A DNA stretch of 64,000 bases from Phallusia mammillata (taxonomy: Eukaryota > Chordata > Ascidiacea > Phlebobranchia > Ascidiidae): the NCBI GenBank assembly GCA_003260075.1, contig QLIY01000215.1, positions 1-64,000 on the forward strand. Direction: 5' to 3'. Positions 1 to 12,005 of this stretch are shown here, one piece after another. Each line of letters begins with the position of its first letter. Position 1 is the first letter of the stretch. The notes under the pieces are model-generated. The model saw only the letters and a list, made by a program, of their open reading frames with translations. It was not told the DNA's origin and did not search any database. A program made the position numbers and the translations under genes.

Positions 1-45
1 AAGGGGACCCATAATTACCTATTATAAAACAACAATATAACTCAC

Positions 46-2236
46 ATCTCGGCCAAGAACTCTTTCAAATGGGACGCTAAAGAATTCACACACGCTGACT
101 TTCTTTGCTTTGGATACAAGTGAGGAGGCAACTTCCATTCCAATAAATGAAGCTCCACAAACCACGACATTTCGATCTTTTGCTACTTTTATGATAGCGT
201 TTGCATCATCAGGGGTTCGAAGAACAAATACATTTTTCAGGTCCCATCCAGGAATTGGCAATGTCCGGGGACGACCTCCTGTAAAATTAAATAAAATATA
301 AATGCATATTATTAACCTTTGGGCATTTTGCTGATATATGTTGGCATGATGCGTGTGTTTTTGTGTTCTAAAAAGCCTTTGATACAATAGTCTATAGTAG
401 ACAAACAGAAACCTCCACACTGCTCCTAATTTGTCGCATGTTGGTTGTGAAAGGCAAGAGTAACTGCTACATTACTATGGTAGGCAAGACAATGGTGAGA
501 ATGCACAAACTGTTTTAATTATTAACCATGTCCTTGTGCACTGTTTGGTGTGAATGCCTGTCTGCTTATAGGAAATCATGTTACAAAACCACACATCCTC
601 TTTTAGGTATTGACACTACCACTATCAAACTTTGTGCATGTAAGTTTTAGTTCTGTTTCTAGGTAACTACATTTAGTAACAACAAAGATATAACTTGTTT
701 TATGAAGTTTTTTTGGAAAGCAATTGTAAAAAGCAATTGTTAAAAAATCTTTAAGACCAATGCAAAGCAGTGATATATTTGACTATATTTTGTTTTGTAT
801 TTGACTGCCCCAATGGAATTGAAAGCACTGCCACCTGCTATTGGTGGTGACAGTACATTCCAACTTGTCAAATATTCACAAAGGACTTGCCTGTGGCAAT
901 GACAAGTTTGTCAAACTGTATTTGCTCCCCATCTTCAAAAGTCACATACTGTTCCTCAGCATTAACCGCGGTGGCTCGCTTCTGAGTAAGAATTTTAATG
1001 TTGACAGCATCATAGAAATCTTGTGGACGCAGATAGATGTTTTCTGGGTTCACATCCATTGCTTTACTTAGTTTGGTTCTGAATATAGAAAAAGACAATA
1101 TCATAAAATAACAGTGGTACTAAGCACTGCTTTGTTACATAGTTAAAAATATATATATATACTTATTGCAAAAATTGACTCATGAAAGTGTTAACTGTTA
1201 CGGCTGTTTGAGTTGGGTAAAGTGTTTGTAATTAAACCAATGTGTTAACTTGTCTCATATACCCTTTTGAGGCCTATATTCTTGCATGCATTATACCATG
1301 GGGTAACAGGCAGTGTTTTGTCTTACTAAAAATACAAAACATAGGGGTTATTTTGAAGGGGGGGGGGGATTTGAGGCCTATATATATTCTTGCATGCATT
1401 ATACCATGGGGTAACACACAGTGTTTTGTCTTACTAAAAATACAAAACATAGGGGTTATTTTGAAGCTAATTCAGCACTATACTACATTGTTTGTACAGT
1501 AGGATATTATGAATTCCATCTGCCCTTCTTGTACAGCTTGTCACCAAATCAAAAAAGTGATAAATCATTAAGTTACATATAGTTCATAGTTATGTTAAAA
1601 AATATTGCAGCCCTAGGAGGTATTTTAACCCCTTATTACTAAGACCCCTGTATTTTCACTACAACTTACATTTAGCAAAGTTATCAAAATCTTTTCTTTA
1701 ATCTACAAAACTTGCCTGTCATATGGTAGGTGCGTTTCCTGGGTTGCAATTGTAATGCGTCCAGTAAAGGACTTTTGTCGAAGAACTTCGGCACAAGTAA
1801 CAGATGCTGGTCCACCTCCAATAATAAGTACATGTGCACCGTTCACATTTTGGGTCTGTACCATGGTTTTGTAGCGTTTGTGGCTACCGAGAGCAGATTT
1901 TGCTGCTCGGATCACAACTTTGTCACCATCCTGTATAACCACTTCATGCTTGGGGACACAGTCTAAACCTGGGTAATCTTCAATATCTCCCGTTCTCACA
2001 TTAAAGCAAGCACCATGCCAAGGACATCGGACATGGCCATTTTTAAGTGCTCCCTTAACAAGTGGAGCTCCATAGTGGGTGCATTTGTGTCCAATTGCAT
2101 TGTATTCGCCTTGGTCACGTACAAGTAGGGCTTTGCCATCGCCCACTACTATCTCACGCATTTCTCCGTCTTTCATTTCATCAACTTTGCAGGCATAAGC
2201 CTCAACCATTTCTTCTTTGGAAGTTTGTCCACCCAT
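46..2236 (-). CDS. AIFM3: AIFM3-like Rieske/FAD oxidoreductase, 5' three exons (partial)
   Basis: Exons 1716-2236, 891-1078 and 46-278 join in frame; the gene continues off the left edge. Seen: an N-terminal Rieske [2Fe-2S] domain with CTH and CPWH ligand pairs, then a dinucleotide fold beginning HVLIIGGGPAS, the LPYDR-TKLSKAMD segment across the first splice, and a second nucleotide-binding strand VVVCGASFIGMEV in exon 3. This order is that of apoptosis-inducing factor 3, a Rieske plus NAD(P)H/FAD disulfide-reductase-type flavoprotein reported from mitochondria. I place the start at the ATG at 2236, giving MGGQTSKEE, because vertebrate AIFM3 also starts MGG with Ser at position 6, an N-myristoylation-like context. 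An in-frame ATG at 2461 would add 75 unconserved residues resembling a mitochondrial presequence and is the alternative. Both introns use GC donors (AG|GCAAGT). Missing from view: the C-terminal half. Confidence 0.9.
279..890 (-). other. AIFM3 intron 2 (GC-AG)
   Basis: The donor reads CACAG|GCAAGTCC and the acceptor TTTTACAG|GAGG. Only the GC site keeps the frame, giving VIATG-GRPRTLP. AT-rich; no other gene seen. Confidence 0.8.
1079..1715 (-). other. AIFM3 intron 1 (GC-AG) with an assembly-duplicated block
   Basis: The donor is GACAG|GCAAGTTT and the acceptor ATATTCAG|AACC. Inside, about 90 bases (about 1267-1357) are repeated at about 1371-1466, with an 11-G run between them. This is the usual filler signature in this window, so the true intron is probably about 100 bases shorter. 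Confidence 0.75.
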
Positions 2237-2578
2237 TGTTCTTGTAGCAGTGCAATGCCAAGGTTTAAAGCAGGTTGATTTGACAGCGGCACGCCTCGGT
2301 ATGGAACTGGAAAAAGAACTAAAAAATGCGACTTTTTTATAACTGCACCAGTTCACGTTTTGTCCTAAGCCGACTTTGGCTAAGCAGAAACGAACGCGAA
2401 CGCAGAATTCCTTGCTGAACAAGTATGACTTGCAAACGCTCATCAATCGCGCTGCTCGCAATCGCTGGAATATGAAAACGTAAAATGTCGCGACCCCCCT
2501 TTTTCTTAAAACTGCATATGACTCGCAAATTTGCCGTCAAGTCAACACGATCGTCACGCTTTTGGTGTCACGTGGACA

Positions 2579-2631
<53 letters not shown>
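2579..2631. other. 53-base poly-G filler
   Basis: A pure G run in the intergenic space upstream of the AIFM3-like gene. It matches the other long runs in the window and most likely stands for unsequenced bases. ORFs read through it (poly-Gly) are artefacts. The rest of 2237-3325 shows no gene I can support. Confidence 0.8.
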
Positions 2632-2633
<2 letters not shown>

Positions 2634-3325
2634 ATTTTCGCTCGTGTTTTAATTCCAATCAGCGGTGTCATTTATTATTATCCGAAGGAAATTATGTTTG
2701 CAAGAGAATACCGATACTACAAAGTTTCACAAGGTATAAATCTTGCGCTGTAAAAAAAGCTATCTCAATGTTCCAGAAGTGAAAAGTCTATAATGTTTAG
2801 CCTTCATTTCAATGTCAAAACACAGAGAACAAAAAAACATCCAAAAAAACAACTACAGTTGATTTTAGTTCGGAACTGCATAATATATATTTGTACCACT
2901 TAACAAAACGCCTGTTGTTAGCCACAACTGCTCCAAACACTAAAAGCAAAGGTACATAAACAATAAAGTTAACATAACAGTAAATTGCGAACTATATGGA
3001 AAGTTTGGAAGGATGTGGTGCAATACTCTGTATGGTGAAGGATGGCGTGCCGACCGAAACAGACAGCCGTTTCCGGTTCTGTTGCAAAATGTCGACAACA
3101 GGCCGTTGGTAAATTAATTAGGATTAGACTAAATTGCACGCTTTGAATACAGAATTTGATCATTGAGGGTTGAAACCCATACAAGTAAGCGTTGCATTCC
3201 AAAATAAAATTCCCTTTAGTTCAATCTTGTTGACAATGAATAGTTCATACACTTGGACCTTTGCAGGGTTTAGCTTTGCATTGTTTGTTAGACGCCAAGG
3301 GCATAGCGAATTTGAAACTGACATT

Positions 3326-4234
3326 TTACACAAACTCATTCTTCTTGTGCCTAATAGTCAGAATGCCAAACTGCGAGGAAAAATACTTCGCACATAACAG
3401 CATTGCCAAGTGTACAGGCATGTACTTAACTAGCGAACACGCGTGGGCAATGTTGAGCTTGCGGCAGTCCGTGACAGAAAATTGACTGCCTGACATCTTT
3501 TCAGAGAGCGCACTGGCAAGCAGAACGTTAAGAAATGAATGGTTGCGGCGAATGTATCTGAGAGCTTTTATCAGTAACTTGCACTCTGTTACATCTTGAC
3601 TTTTTAAACGTTTGATCTTTTTGCGCAGTTTTGCTATTTTTGATTTTGTGTTACTTATTTTCGCCGGCGTGGTGGACAAATTAATGACCTTCCATTCCAA
3701 ACCGGTACTAGCAAAACACGGTTTGTCATAAACAAGCCCCTGTGAGATATTCCACGTAGCCTTGGGCATGTGCTTTGCTGGCAGCAAAGTGCCTAACAAA
3801 CTGTCATTGGAGCACTTATCAATTTCCTCTCGTAAACATAAGTCCTTGAAGTTTTCTTCGTACGTAAAAATGCTTTCTTCATTGTTTTCATGCACTATTT
3901 CTCTCAACTTATCTTCCGGAACAGATACGTTGGTGGCTGGACAAAATGCGGAGTCAAAGTTTTCAAAATGAAGACAAACCTTGTCGAATTTGAAATCAGT
4001 TTCTGGGCAAGTATTATGTAGCTTTTCCACTGCCATGCTGGGTTGTTCAATTGAAGCTTCGCACTCTTTGCCGAGATAGCCTCGGTCTTCCTTTAGGGGC
4101 GGCAAGTTTGGAAAAGAATCACACTCGTGTTTTTGCATTGTAATCTTAGCAGTATCGTCAATATCCTGAATAAACCGGGTCAGCAGAGACCCAAAGATGA
4201 TCAATGACAAGTACATCACAAATTCAGACAACAT
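3326..4234 (-). CDS. hypothetical protein, single exon, 302 aa
   Basis: This is a long uninterrupted reading frame with an ATG start and no obvious splice sites. Residues 1-21 are hydrophobic and could be a signal anchor. The middle is acidic with scattered cysteines. Around residues 190-215 lies a Lys/Arg-rich, heptad-like stretch (SKIAKLRKKIKRLKS), followed by a helical, Leu-rich C-terminus. I do not recognise the family. The basic coiled-coil patch resembles the segment after the DNA-binding domain in some THAP/P-element-derived proteins, but no THAP domain or catalytic triad is visible, so this is only a possibility. It lies between AIFM3 and a small membrane-protein ORF on the same strand. 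Length well above chance in AT-rich DNA is the main support for it being real. Confidence 0.5.
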   Translation of the reverse strand: MLSEFVMYLSLIIFGSLLTRFIQDIDDTAKITMQKHECDSFPNLPPLKEDRGYLGKECEASIEQPSMAVEKLHNTCPETDFKFDKVCLHFENFDSAFCPATNVSVPEDKLREIVHENNEESIFTYEENFKDLCLREEIDKCSNDSLLGTLLPAKHMPKATWNISQGLVYDKPCFASTGLEWKVINLSTTPAKISNTKSKIAKLRKKIKRLKSQDVTECKLLIKALRYIRRNHSFLNVLLASALSEKMSGSQFSVTDCRKLNIAHACSLVKYMPVHLAMLLCAKYFSSQFGILTIRHKKNEFV

Positions 4235-4375
4235 TTTTCAGTTGTGCAATTTAAATTCAGAACTAAGTAAACTTTTTCTAAAATTTAAACACATTTAGAT
4301 TTAACTTTTAAACAAAGCAATAATCGCCTAAAACAAGCCTAAAAGCAAAAAATCCAAACGTGGCCAAGCTTTTAT

Positions 4376-4585
4376 TTACTGAAAAGAACACTTAGTAAGT
4401 AATGCAAGCCAAAACTCCGCAATGAATCCAATGAACAAAATTGAAAGAAAGATGGTGGCCGTAACTTGAACCACTGGCTTTGATACGGCAGAAACTCGAC
4501 CGTAATACGCCTTTAGTACATCCAACATTTGCCCTGCCTTTCCAGCAATTTTTGAAGTCTTGGCTGGGTCGTTTTCTTTTTCCAT
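4376..4585 (-). CDS. small single-pass membrane protein, 69 aa
   Basis: The ORF starts MEKENDPAKTSKIAGKAG, has an amphipathic basic first half, then one clear membrane segment (about residues 40-62, VTATIFLSILFIGFIAEFW). The stop codon overlaps an AATAAA polyadenylation signal (TAAATAAA on the minus strand, 4371-4378), which supports a genuine 3' end with an extremely short UTR. Size and layout are like small subunits or assembly factors of mitochondrial inner-membrane complexes, but I cannot assign it. It is transcribed away from the acetylcholine receptor gene that starts about 0.9 kb to the right. Confidence 0.5.
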   Translation of the reverse strand: MEKENDPAKTSKIAGKAGQMLDVLKAYYGRVSAVSKPVVQVTATIFLSILFIGFIAEFWLALLTKCSFQ

Positions 4586-5500
4586 TTTTTAGTTTGTTGA
4601 TAAGTCTCTTTATTTCCAAAGACGTTCACATCACTTTCGTAAATGACTGAAGGCTTTCTTACTTGTTTTAACTGATACAAAACGATTTCAGTACCATTGC
4701 TATGCTTTACTTGCGCAACTGCAGAATTTTTACTTTTTCTTTTCTTTTCTAGCTTTTGATATAGTTATTGTTTTGCAACAATGGAGACATTGTTTTCACT
4801 GAAATGATATGGCTCAATTTGTTTTTGTACTGCTGCAGTGCTTGAAAATGTAAATACAGTAAATTAAATAAACACGTGATGATTAGCATGTGTGGAATGG
4901 TCTTGATTTGGTTATATATAAAATGTAATGTGGCGTAACTCAGTAAATTTTACTATGTCTGTTTACAAATGTGACATTGTGACAACTAATTTAGTGAACC
5001 ACCATTGGCCGCAGCTGCTTAAATAAATTCAAGGTAGATGCCTCGTGTGTCAAACCACTTTGAGATTTAGCAAATAAATGAAAGTGGTACTTCAATCTTT
5101 TAAATGAAAACCCGTCTGGGAAGAATCAATACCAGGCGACATCGCGCCAGTAATGGTCTCTTCAATCTATTTCTCTTGTTGAAATTCGGACTTGCTGCGG
5201 TTGGATATCGATTTTCGACCTTGTTGTTCAACACAGCTACGCCACAGAAAAAATTGGCTTACGTTTAAGTGCTGCAATGATGAGAGGTTTGCTAATGCAT
5301 TGCAGTTGTCGATGAAATGCTGAATATAGGTTTGCAGCTCAAGGTTTTGAAACAGGCGTTTGATTGATGGCTACTAGTGTAGGTGATAATAATATACAAA
5401 TGTGGTCTTTTTTAATGTCTTTTTGTACAGAAAAAAGATTAGATTCATATGCATTGTTTGATACATTAATGCTTACATAAATAGTGTCATTGATAGAGAA
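4586..5500. other. intergenic region between divergent genes
   Basis: This AT-rich space lies between the minus-strand small ORF and the plus-strand receptor gene. It presumably holds both promoters. I see no clear TATA box, repeat or extra exon. Confidence 0.5.
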
Positions 5501-7038
5501 ATGTGGACACTTTTCGCATTATGTTGTACAAGAAAACTAGGAATCACTCTTTTACTTCTTATAGGTGAGTATTAAAACCTGATCACAGTAATTTTTGCCA
5601 TTTTACTGTAGGTGTCTATTCTGTAATGTTTGCAAAGATATTTTAAAATTGCTTAAAACGGGTGAGTTTTCTATGTTTGATTAGCTGAAAAACCTGAGTT
5701 GTAAAGGAGTTCGAAATCTTGGCAGAAAGAAATTTAAATTAAAAAAAAAATAAAGCCCTATTTAGCCCGTAACAATTCGCCGAAATATTTAGGCCTAAAC
5801 AATTAACTTAAACCGTAACCTGGCCCAACTTATATCTTTGATGTATATCTTTTAAGGTTTAACATTGGCATCAAGGGACGAGGAAGAGTTATACAAAACC
5901 CTCTTTGGCGATTACAACGTGTGGATACGACCGGTGGCGGATAGCAATGACAGCGTGATAGTCCGATTTGAGTTGTATGTTTCTCAGCTTGTGAAAGTGG
6001 TATGTGAAATTTTAACCTTGTGCCACCAAATAAATCTTGTGCTCAACTTTAAGCTTTATTGGATATGGGGGAATTTTGCTTAGGACGAAATTAATCAAAT
6101 CATGGAGACTAACTTGTGGCTGAAACAAGAATGGAATGATTACAAGCTTCGATGGAAACCCGAAGACTATGGTGGTGCAGAATTTTTGCGAATTCCTTCG
6201 GAAAAGATTTGGAAACCGGATATTGTTTTGTACAACACGTGAGTAGAAGAAACTATTTCAGCAGTTTTGTTTGAATTGCAGTCTAAAGTAGATCGCTGCT
6301 GCCACAAAGTTTGATTAAAACAAGTTTGGGGGGGGGGGGTCGGAAAAGATTTGGAAACCGGATATTGTTTTGTACAACACGTGAGTGGAAGAAACTATTT
6401 CAGCAGTTTTGTTTGAATTGCTGTCTAAAGTAGATCGCTGCTGCCACAAAGTTTGATTAAAACAAGTTTGAGCTGCTATTTTTACCCGTCTGTTTCTGAC
6501 CATTACTGCGAATAATCGTAATTAGAACTTAAGCCTTTTCCTAGTTTAATACAAATCAAGCTCATGCAAGCACATTTGTTTGAAAAAAAAATCGAATAAA
6601 ACCAAGTTGAAAACTACAGTCAGCAACCAATACATCAACACCGGGAACTCAATTCATTCCTTTTAACTTGCTACCGCTGATCGCTTAACGATTTGTGCCG
6701 ATTTGTATCCAGGGCAGTTGGAAACTTTCAAGTGACGCAAAACACGAAGGCCTTGCTGTCATACAACGGTGACGTTTCATGGATGCCGCCCGCCATCTTT
6801 AAAAGCTCATGTAGTATAGACGTCACCTACTTTCCCTTCGACACACAGGTAATAATAAGATTACCAGACGCACGGAATTTCCTCCCAAATATTGGCGTTA
6901 AATCTGAAAAACTTCTAATATCTGGCACTCTAACACAGCGGTTCTTAACCTTTTTTGTCCACGCCCCCCTGAGGTGTTTGTCGGGCACTTCACTACACTT
7001 GCAAAATTAATTTTAGGTGGAGGTGAGTCCAAAGGTAA

Positions 7039-7100
<62 letters not shown>

Positions 7101-10100
7101 CCCCCCTAGGGGTGCGTGTCCCCCTGTTTAAGAACCACTGCTCTGTTTAAGAACCAAGTTCTTAGAGAGGCCGAATTTACCTTCTTAGAGTGACTTAAGC
7201 AAGCTAACAAATGGCTTATCACCATAATACTGAATACCGACTGCTTGGCTTTTCCTTCGGCTAACAAGGATGTTTGAAGCGTTTTACGTTTGTCTGTGCA
7301 GTTTTTGAGGTAAGATTCTATAAAACACGGCGCCTATTTATACCTTACTTGTTTTTCGATTCGGAGGGAATAATATTCGTGCAACCTTACTTGTTTTTCG
7401 ATTCGGGAGGGAATAATATTCGTGCAACCTGTACATTTTCTGGGGACACAAAACAATGTAAGTTATAATCCTGAATTTCCCAACGTAAACATTTCCCTGG
7501 GATTCATTATATTGGCCACAAACAAACAGATAATTAAACAACCAACAAAAATACGTTTAAACTAGACTTGTTTCTTACAACCAATTGAATGTATATATGT
7601 ATTCTGTACCGTTTTTCTAACGAGGCCATAGCTTTTAAACATGATTTCATTGCAGAATTGCACAATGAAGTTTGGATCGTGGACTTACGACAAAGCTCGA
7701 GTAAATCTGGTTATGATGGGAAAGGAAGCAAACCGTAAGGAATATTGGGAAAGTGGAGAATGGGAAGTACTTGATGTACTCGGATTCAGGTTACTCTATA
7801 AAATATGTCCTATTTTTTGGTTTTTATTGCTTACAAGATTTCAAGTATTTTTTTCTACTTTTGTTTATTATGTTGAGCTTCTTTCTTCGAGAAATCAGTT
7901 TTTAAATTGAATTTAATTTATTTCGGTTTGCCACTAGCTGCTTACTCGATAAGAATCAGTTTGTCCATGGGCATTGGGGCAACAAATTATTTTTGAAAAG
8001 CTTGTGAAGTTTTGTATGGGTTGCCTGGTTTATTCCTAATGGCAATTTTATTAGTTTTTATTTAAAGTATACGGACTTCCCACTGGCGGTAGAGCTACTA
8101 GCCCCACGACTAGCTAAATTTCGATAGGTGGCGCGAAAAGCGAAAAAAATCACTTTGGGAAATAAGTTTTAAAGTTAAATTTGTGAAAAATAAATAATTT
8201 TTATATTGGATTTTAAATGATATTTCAGTTGTTGCTGTTGATACAAAAGCACCTTCGGTTTAAATTATATTATTATTTTCTACTGCTTTACAGACACGAG
8301 CGAAAATACAACTGTTGCCCAGAGATTTACCCAGATGTCACCTATTCATTTCACATCAGAAGGCTTCCGCTTTTTTACACTGTCAACCTTATCATTCCAT
8401 GCCTGCTGATTTCCTTTCTAACAGTTCTTGTTTTTTACCTACCCTCAGATTGTGGAGAAAAAGTCACCCTCTGCATCTCAGTTCTACTCTCACTTACGGT
8501 ATAAACAGCACTTGTGTTCCTAAAGTGTTTAGCTTTAATAAATGCTAAGTTACGAGTTTCAAAATGATATAATACAGGTTAAATTAATGAGAGATTAATC
8601 ACAACTTATTGACAATATTAAATTTCAGTGATATACTTTTCGAAATTTTTTATGACGGACATATAATACATTTGCAAAATCCCTAACTTTCTGTGAAATG
8701 CTATATCGCCGACTTCTGACGTACAGTGGTAAGGGGACATAAAACTGAATATTTAAACCTGACCTGACAGCCCAGGGCTAACTTAAATGCACAGGTCCTA
8801 AATTTTGTTGGAAGATTTAGGCCCAAATCAAGTCCGAAAATTGAAGGTTTACCTATGCAAAGAAACGACACATTTGTGGCTCATAACGTTAAATCCAGAA
8901 AACAAGCCCGTTGTATTCAAATTGGACCCCAAACCCGGCCCGAAAAACTCCACCCGTCTTACAACTAAACTCTGATGACACAAAAGACATTCATTTTGCC
9001 AACGGTTTCTTTTTGTAGGTTTTTCTGCTGGTTATTACTGAAATTATTCCGTCCACGTCACTGGTGATTCCCCTAATCGGACAGTACCTCCTGTTTACGA
9101 TGATTTTCGTCACTCTGTCCATTGTGATTACTGTGTTCGTTCTAAACGTCCACTACAGGTCCGAGAATACTCACACTATGCCAGAGTGGATACGAAAGGT
9201 CTTTCTCGAGATGTTGCCGAAAGTAAGAAACCTTGATTCTGGACTGATATATATTTTTTTTACTTTTCAAATTTATAACAAATACAATTAAGATTTCAGC
9301 GTGCAGACATGGGTGTTTTCTAGGAAACGGCGAAATGATATAAAAGACATGTTTGAAACAGTCGCCAACCGTTATTAAAAGCCGCTGACCCATTTATTTG
9401 CTATATTAAATTGGTTTAGTTTGTCAGCATATTGGTGTGTAATTGTGGCTTTTGCTAGCTGATTCGAAAAACAATCAGACAGCAGACACTTCGTATTTGT
9501 AGGTTGCAATTTTGATATTATAACATTATATAAGACTGAAAAGAAACTAACAAAAACGTTATATTCTATCAAACAACACGTAAATATGGTCAAAAATATA
9601 AATCAAAAATTACTTGGCATGTCATGAAAAATGACTTCGTGCAACCCCGGTCTGGACGAACATTAATTTATTTTGAACTGAGTTCTATATGTTTCGTCCA
9701 GGTGATGTTCATGAAACGACCCAAAAAGAGAAAACAAGCTGTACAGAAACTGGCCGCAAACATCATAAAGATTGAAAATCTAAAGAAAAACTTACATGTG
9801 ATGAGCGATGGAGGGTCAAAACGAAATATTTCGGTAATCAATTTATTAACAACTAAACGTGTACATTAGTGTCCTGTTGCTTTTAGTGTTATGGTATTTT
9901 GTAATGAAACATAAAACTTCAGATTTTTTTTGAAATTTTAGTTTTTTGGTCCTGGCCAAAAAGGATCGAACGAGGGTGACCCAGATCTTCCAATGGAGTT
10001 GAAACGAGCGCTAGATGGCGTTACGTACATCGCCAACCATCTAAAAGTCGATGACGAATCAACAGAGGTGATAAAATTAGCAACAACATTTGAATAATAT

Positions 10101-10538
10101 TTTCCTTAAAAAAGTAAAAGAATAACTTTTGCACTTTGTGACCCCGCTGTTTTCATAACAGTCTTTGAAAGAAAAAAATTTGGTTTTTGAAGCTTTTGTG
10201 GTTCAATGTTTTGAGAGCAACTATTTGAATTATATGGTAAAATTGGTGTTATTATGGTTTACCCTATGTAAGACTCTAATGTACTATCTGTTTTGTTACC
10301 GTAGCAACTCAGATTTAGTTATAACACACCTTGTATATGTAACGTTGCTCTAAGGACACTACAGGATAAACGGATCAAAAAAAGCATTTTATTCTTCCAG
10401 ATTGAGAATGACTGGAAGTATGTTGGCATGGTGATCGACCGCATATTTCTCTGGATATTTATCTTTGTATGTATCCTGGGAACGACTGGTCTCTTCCTTC
10501 AGCCAATGCTTAACTCGACCAGGCATGCACATGGATAG
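5501..10538 (+). CDS. nicotinic acetylcholine receptor subunit, alpha type (10 exons, 478 aa)
   Basis: Exons 5501-5564, 5857-5999, 6084-6238, 6713-6848, 7656-7789, 8294-8498, 9019-9222, 9702-9833, 9942-10067 and 10401-10538 total 1437 bases in one frame. Exon 1 gives a signal peptide (MWTLFALCC...LLLLIG). The ligand-binding domain follows, with [13 protein letters not shown], the Cys-loop ([15 protein letters not shown], split by an intron) and the vicinal pair YNCC of loop C, which marks an alpha subunit. M1-M3 are in exons 6-7 ([37 protein letters not shown]), then a short cytoplasmic loop and M4 in exon 10. The Cys-loop and M2 wording is closer to vertebrate neuronal heteromeric alphas (alpha2/3/4/6) than to muscle alpha1 or alpha7. 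Role: cation channel gated by acetylcholine at the cell surface. The M3-M4 loop is short and the tail ends within 20 residues of M4. Intron 3 holds an assembly-duplicated part of exon 3 and intron 4 a MITE. Confidence 0.93.
6328..6450. other. filler G run and duplicated end of receptor exon 3
   Basis: After 12 G (6328-6339) the sequence repeats the end of exon 3 and its donor (CGGAAAAGATTTGG... to ACAC|GTGAGT, 6341-6381) and about 90 bases of intron with a few mismatches. It would be an unusable second exon end, lacking an acceptor. It is best read as unmerged overlapping contig ends, possibly two alleles. Confidence 0.8.
6936..7140. mobile_element. hAT-like MITE in receptor intron 4 (interior is filler)
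   Basis: The ends are inverted: CAGCGGTTCTTAAC at the left and GTTTAAGAACCACTG at the right, the CAGNGGTTCT... type common in hAT MITEs. The flanking octamers CTCTAACA and CTCTGTTT agree only in the first half, so the target duplication is degraded or misjudged. A 59-G filler (7039-7097) replaces the middle. Confidence 0.65.
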
Positions 10539-12005
10539 CAAGACCATTAATCAAACAAACGAAAAGATTTCATGTTGAATGAGCTCTGTTGTCAGCAAAT
10601 GTTTTTACTTTGTGGCATGTCAACACAAATGAGAAAATTACCACAAAAATTCCTACCGGGTATTTCTGTTCCTATGGCCTATGTTGGAACGAATATGTCG
10701 CTGATGTATTGTATGCAGAATGGACTCTTGTCTTATATTGTCAGAGTTGCCGTATGTGTATGTCCTTATTTGTTGGTAGAGTTTTTGTTGGTACAAGGTG
10801 TGATTGTTTTTTAAAAAAGCTTCGTATGTAAGAAATCTCTGGCACACAATAGAATGTAAAAAATATGTTTCGTAGAAATATTCTTATATTGGGTCTTGCG
10901 TCCGCAATTTTAACAACGTTCTGTATTTTATTTCACGTTCAGATGTTTGTCGTCATGATTTGTAACTAAATAGCTAATTTACATTACAAAAACAAGCTTT
11001 GCCTTGCACGATTTTCCGCTATAGAGTTTTGTCTATTCTTTTTGTATCCATTGAGGTACAGAATTCACAGTTCTACTAATTCTCAGCAAAATGATACAAG
11101 CCAATATCTGAGCCACGCTTTCATTTACCTGACGATGACCATAGAACCTGTCAAAACGTTGTAATATTTTACATTAAGATATTGACTTGCATATCCTTTC
11201 TGAAATGGAGACATGTGTTTGCAAACAAATTTATCAGTACTTTTAACTACCCTAATCCATGTATAGAAACATAGGCATTGGAAGTATTTGTTCTCACAAA
11301 GCTTAGCTTGTTGCTTGCGAAATCCGTAAACATGAAAACACAATCAAACAAAAACTTCCTTTAATGCTACAATTAACAACTTTTCATTGAATTCAATGGC
11401 GATTAAATAAAGAAAAACAAAAACCATATTATGGTGTTAATACATGCAGCACAGACGGAACAATGTCGCAATGAACAGATTGGCAGGGATTTAATAGTGC
11501 AGACGAGTCCGATTTATCACATGTACTCCGTTTAATTGCATGAGGTAGGCTACTCCAGTAACTAGTAACCACTAGCATCTGCCATTTGTAAAAACAAATC
11601 ATCCGTTAGTCGCATAATCGGTTGATGCAATAACCTGATTCGTCTGTATTAATAGAGGTAAAAAAGGTATTATTAATGTGGCATAAAAGACGCCCCTATA
11701 AACGAAATTTTGATGTTCTGGAATCTTCGCCTGTGTTTCAGATTTGTAAGAAGATGTTTGAAAAAGAAAACAGATAACATTATACAATAAAAAAGCTGAA
11801 AACAGCAAGTCCAAAAACAATTTTATACTACTGTTTTCTAAACCCATCAGCTAAAAAGCGAAATAGGATTTGAAACACCAAGAGCAAAAATGTTATAGTT
11901 GTTACGAGTCAGAGAAGGATGACACATAAACTTTTAGCGACCCTTCAGTAGAAAACGCAATATTGAGTTTCATTAGACAGAAGTCTCATGCACAAAAAGT
12001 AATTT
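10539..12005. other. intergenic region between convergent genes
   Basis: The space lies between the receptor stop and the last exon of the long minus-strand gene. It holds one dispersed repeat copy (10690-10781). An AATAAA near 11407 (plus) is too far away to assign confidently. Nothing else recognised. Confidence 0.5.
10690..10781 (+). repeat. dispersed repeat, copy 1
   Basis: The block beginning GATGTATTGTATGCAGAATG recurs almost exactly at 13667-13745. It lies just after the 3' end of the receptor gene. No coding meaning seen. Confidence 0.7.

Noticed and set aside
1242..1502. Tandem repeat of about 90 bases in the AIFM3 intron
   Set aside because: Split by an 11-G run, the same artefact seen many times in the window.
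2579..2631. G runs as G-quadruplexes, telomeric tracts or simple repeats
   Set aside because: Pure single-base runs of two length classes, placed between duplicated flanks or in place of known coding sequence, indicate assembly filler.
2531..2782. Poly-glycine ORFs through the G run (also at 24258-24614 and 28853-29203)
   Set aside because: They exist only because of the filler; flanking residues have no family resemblance.
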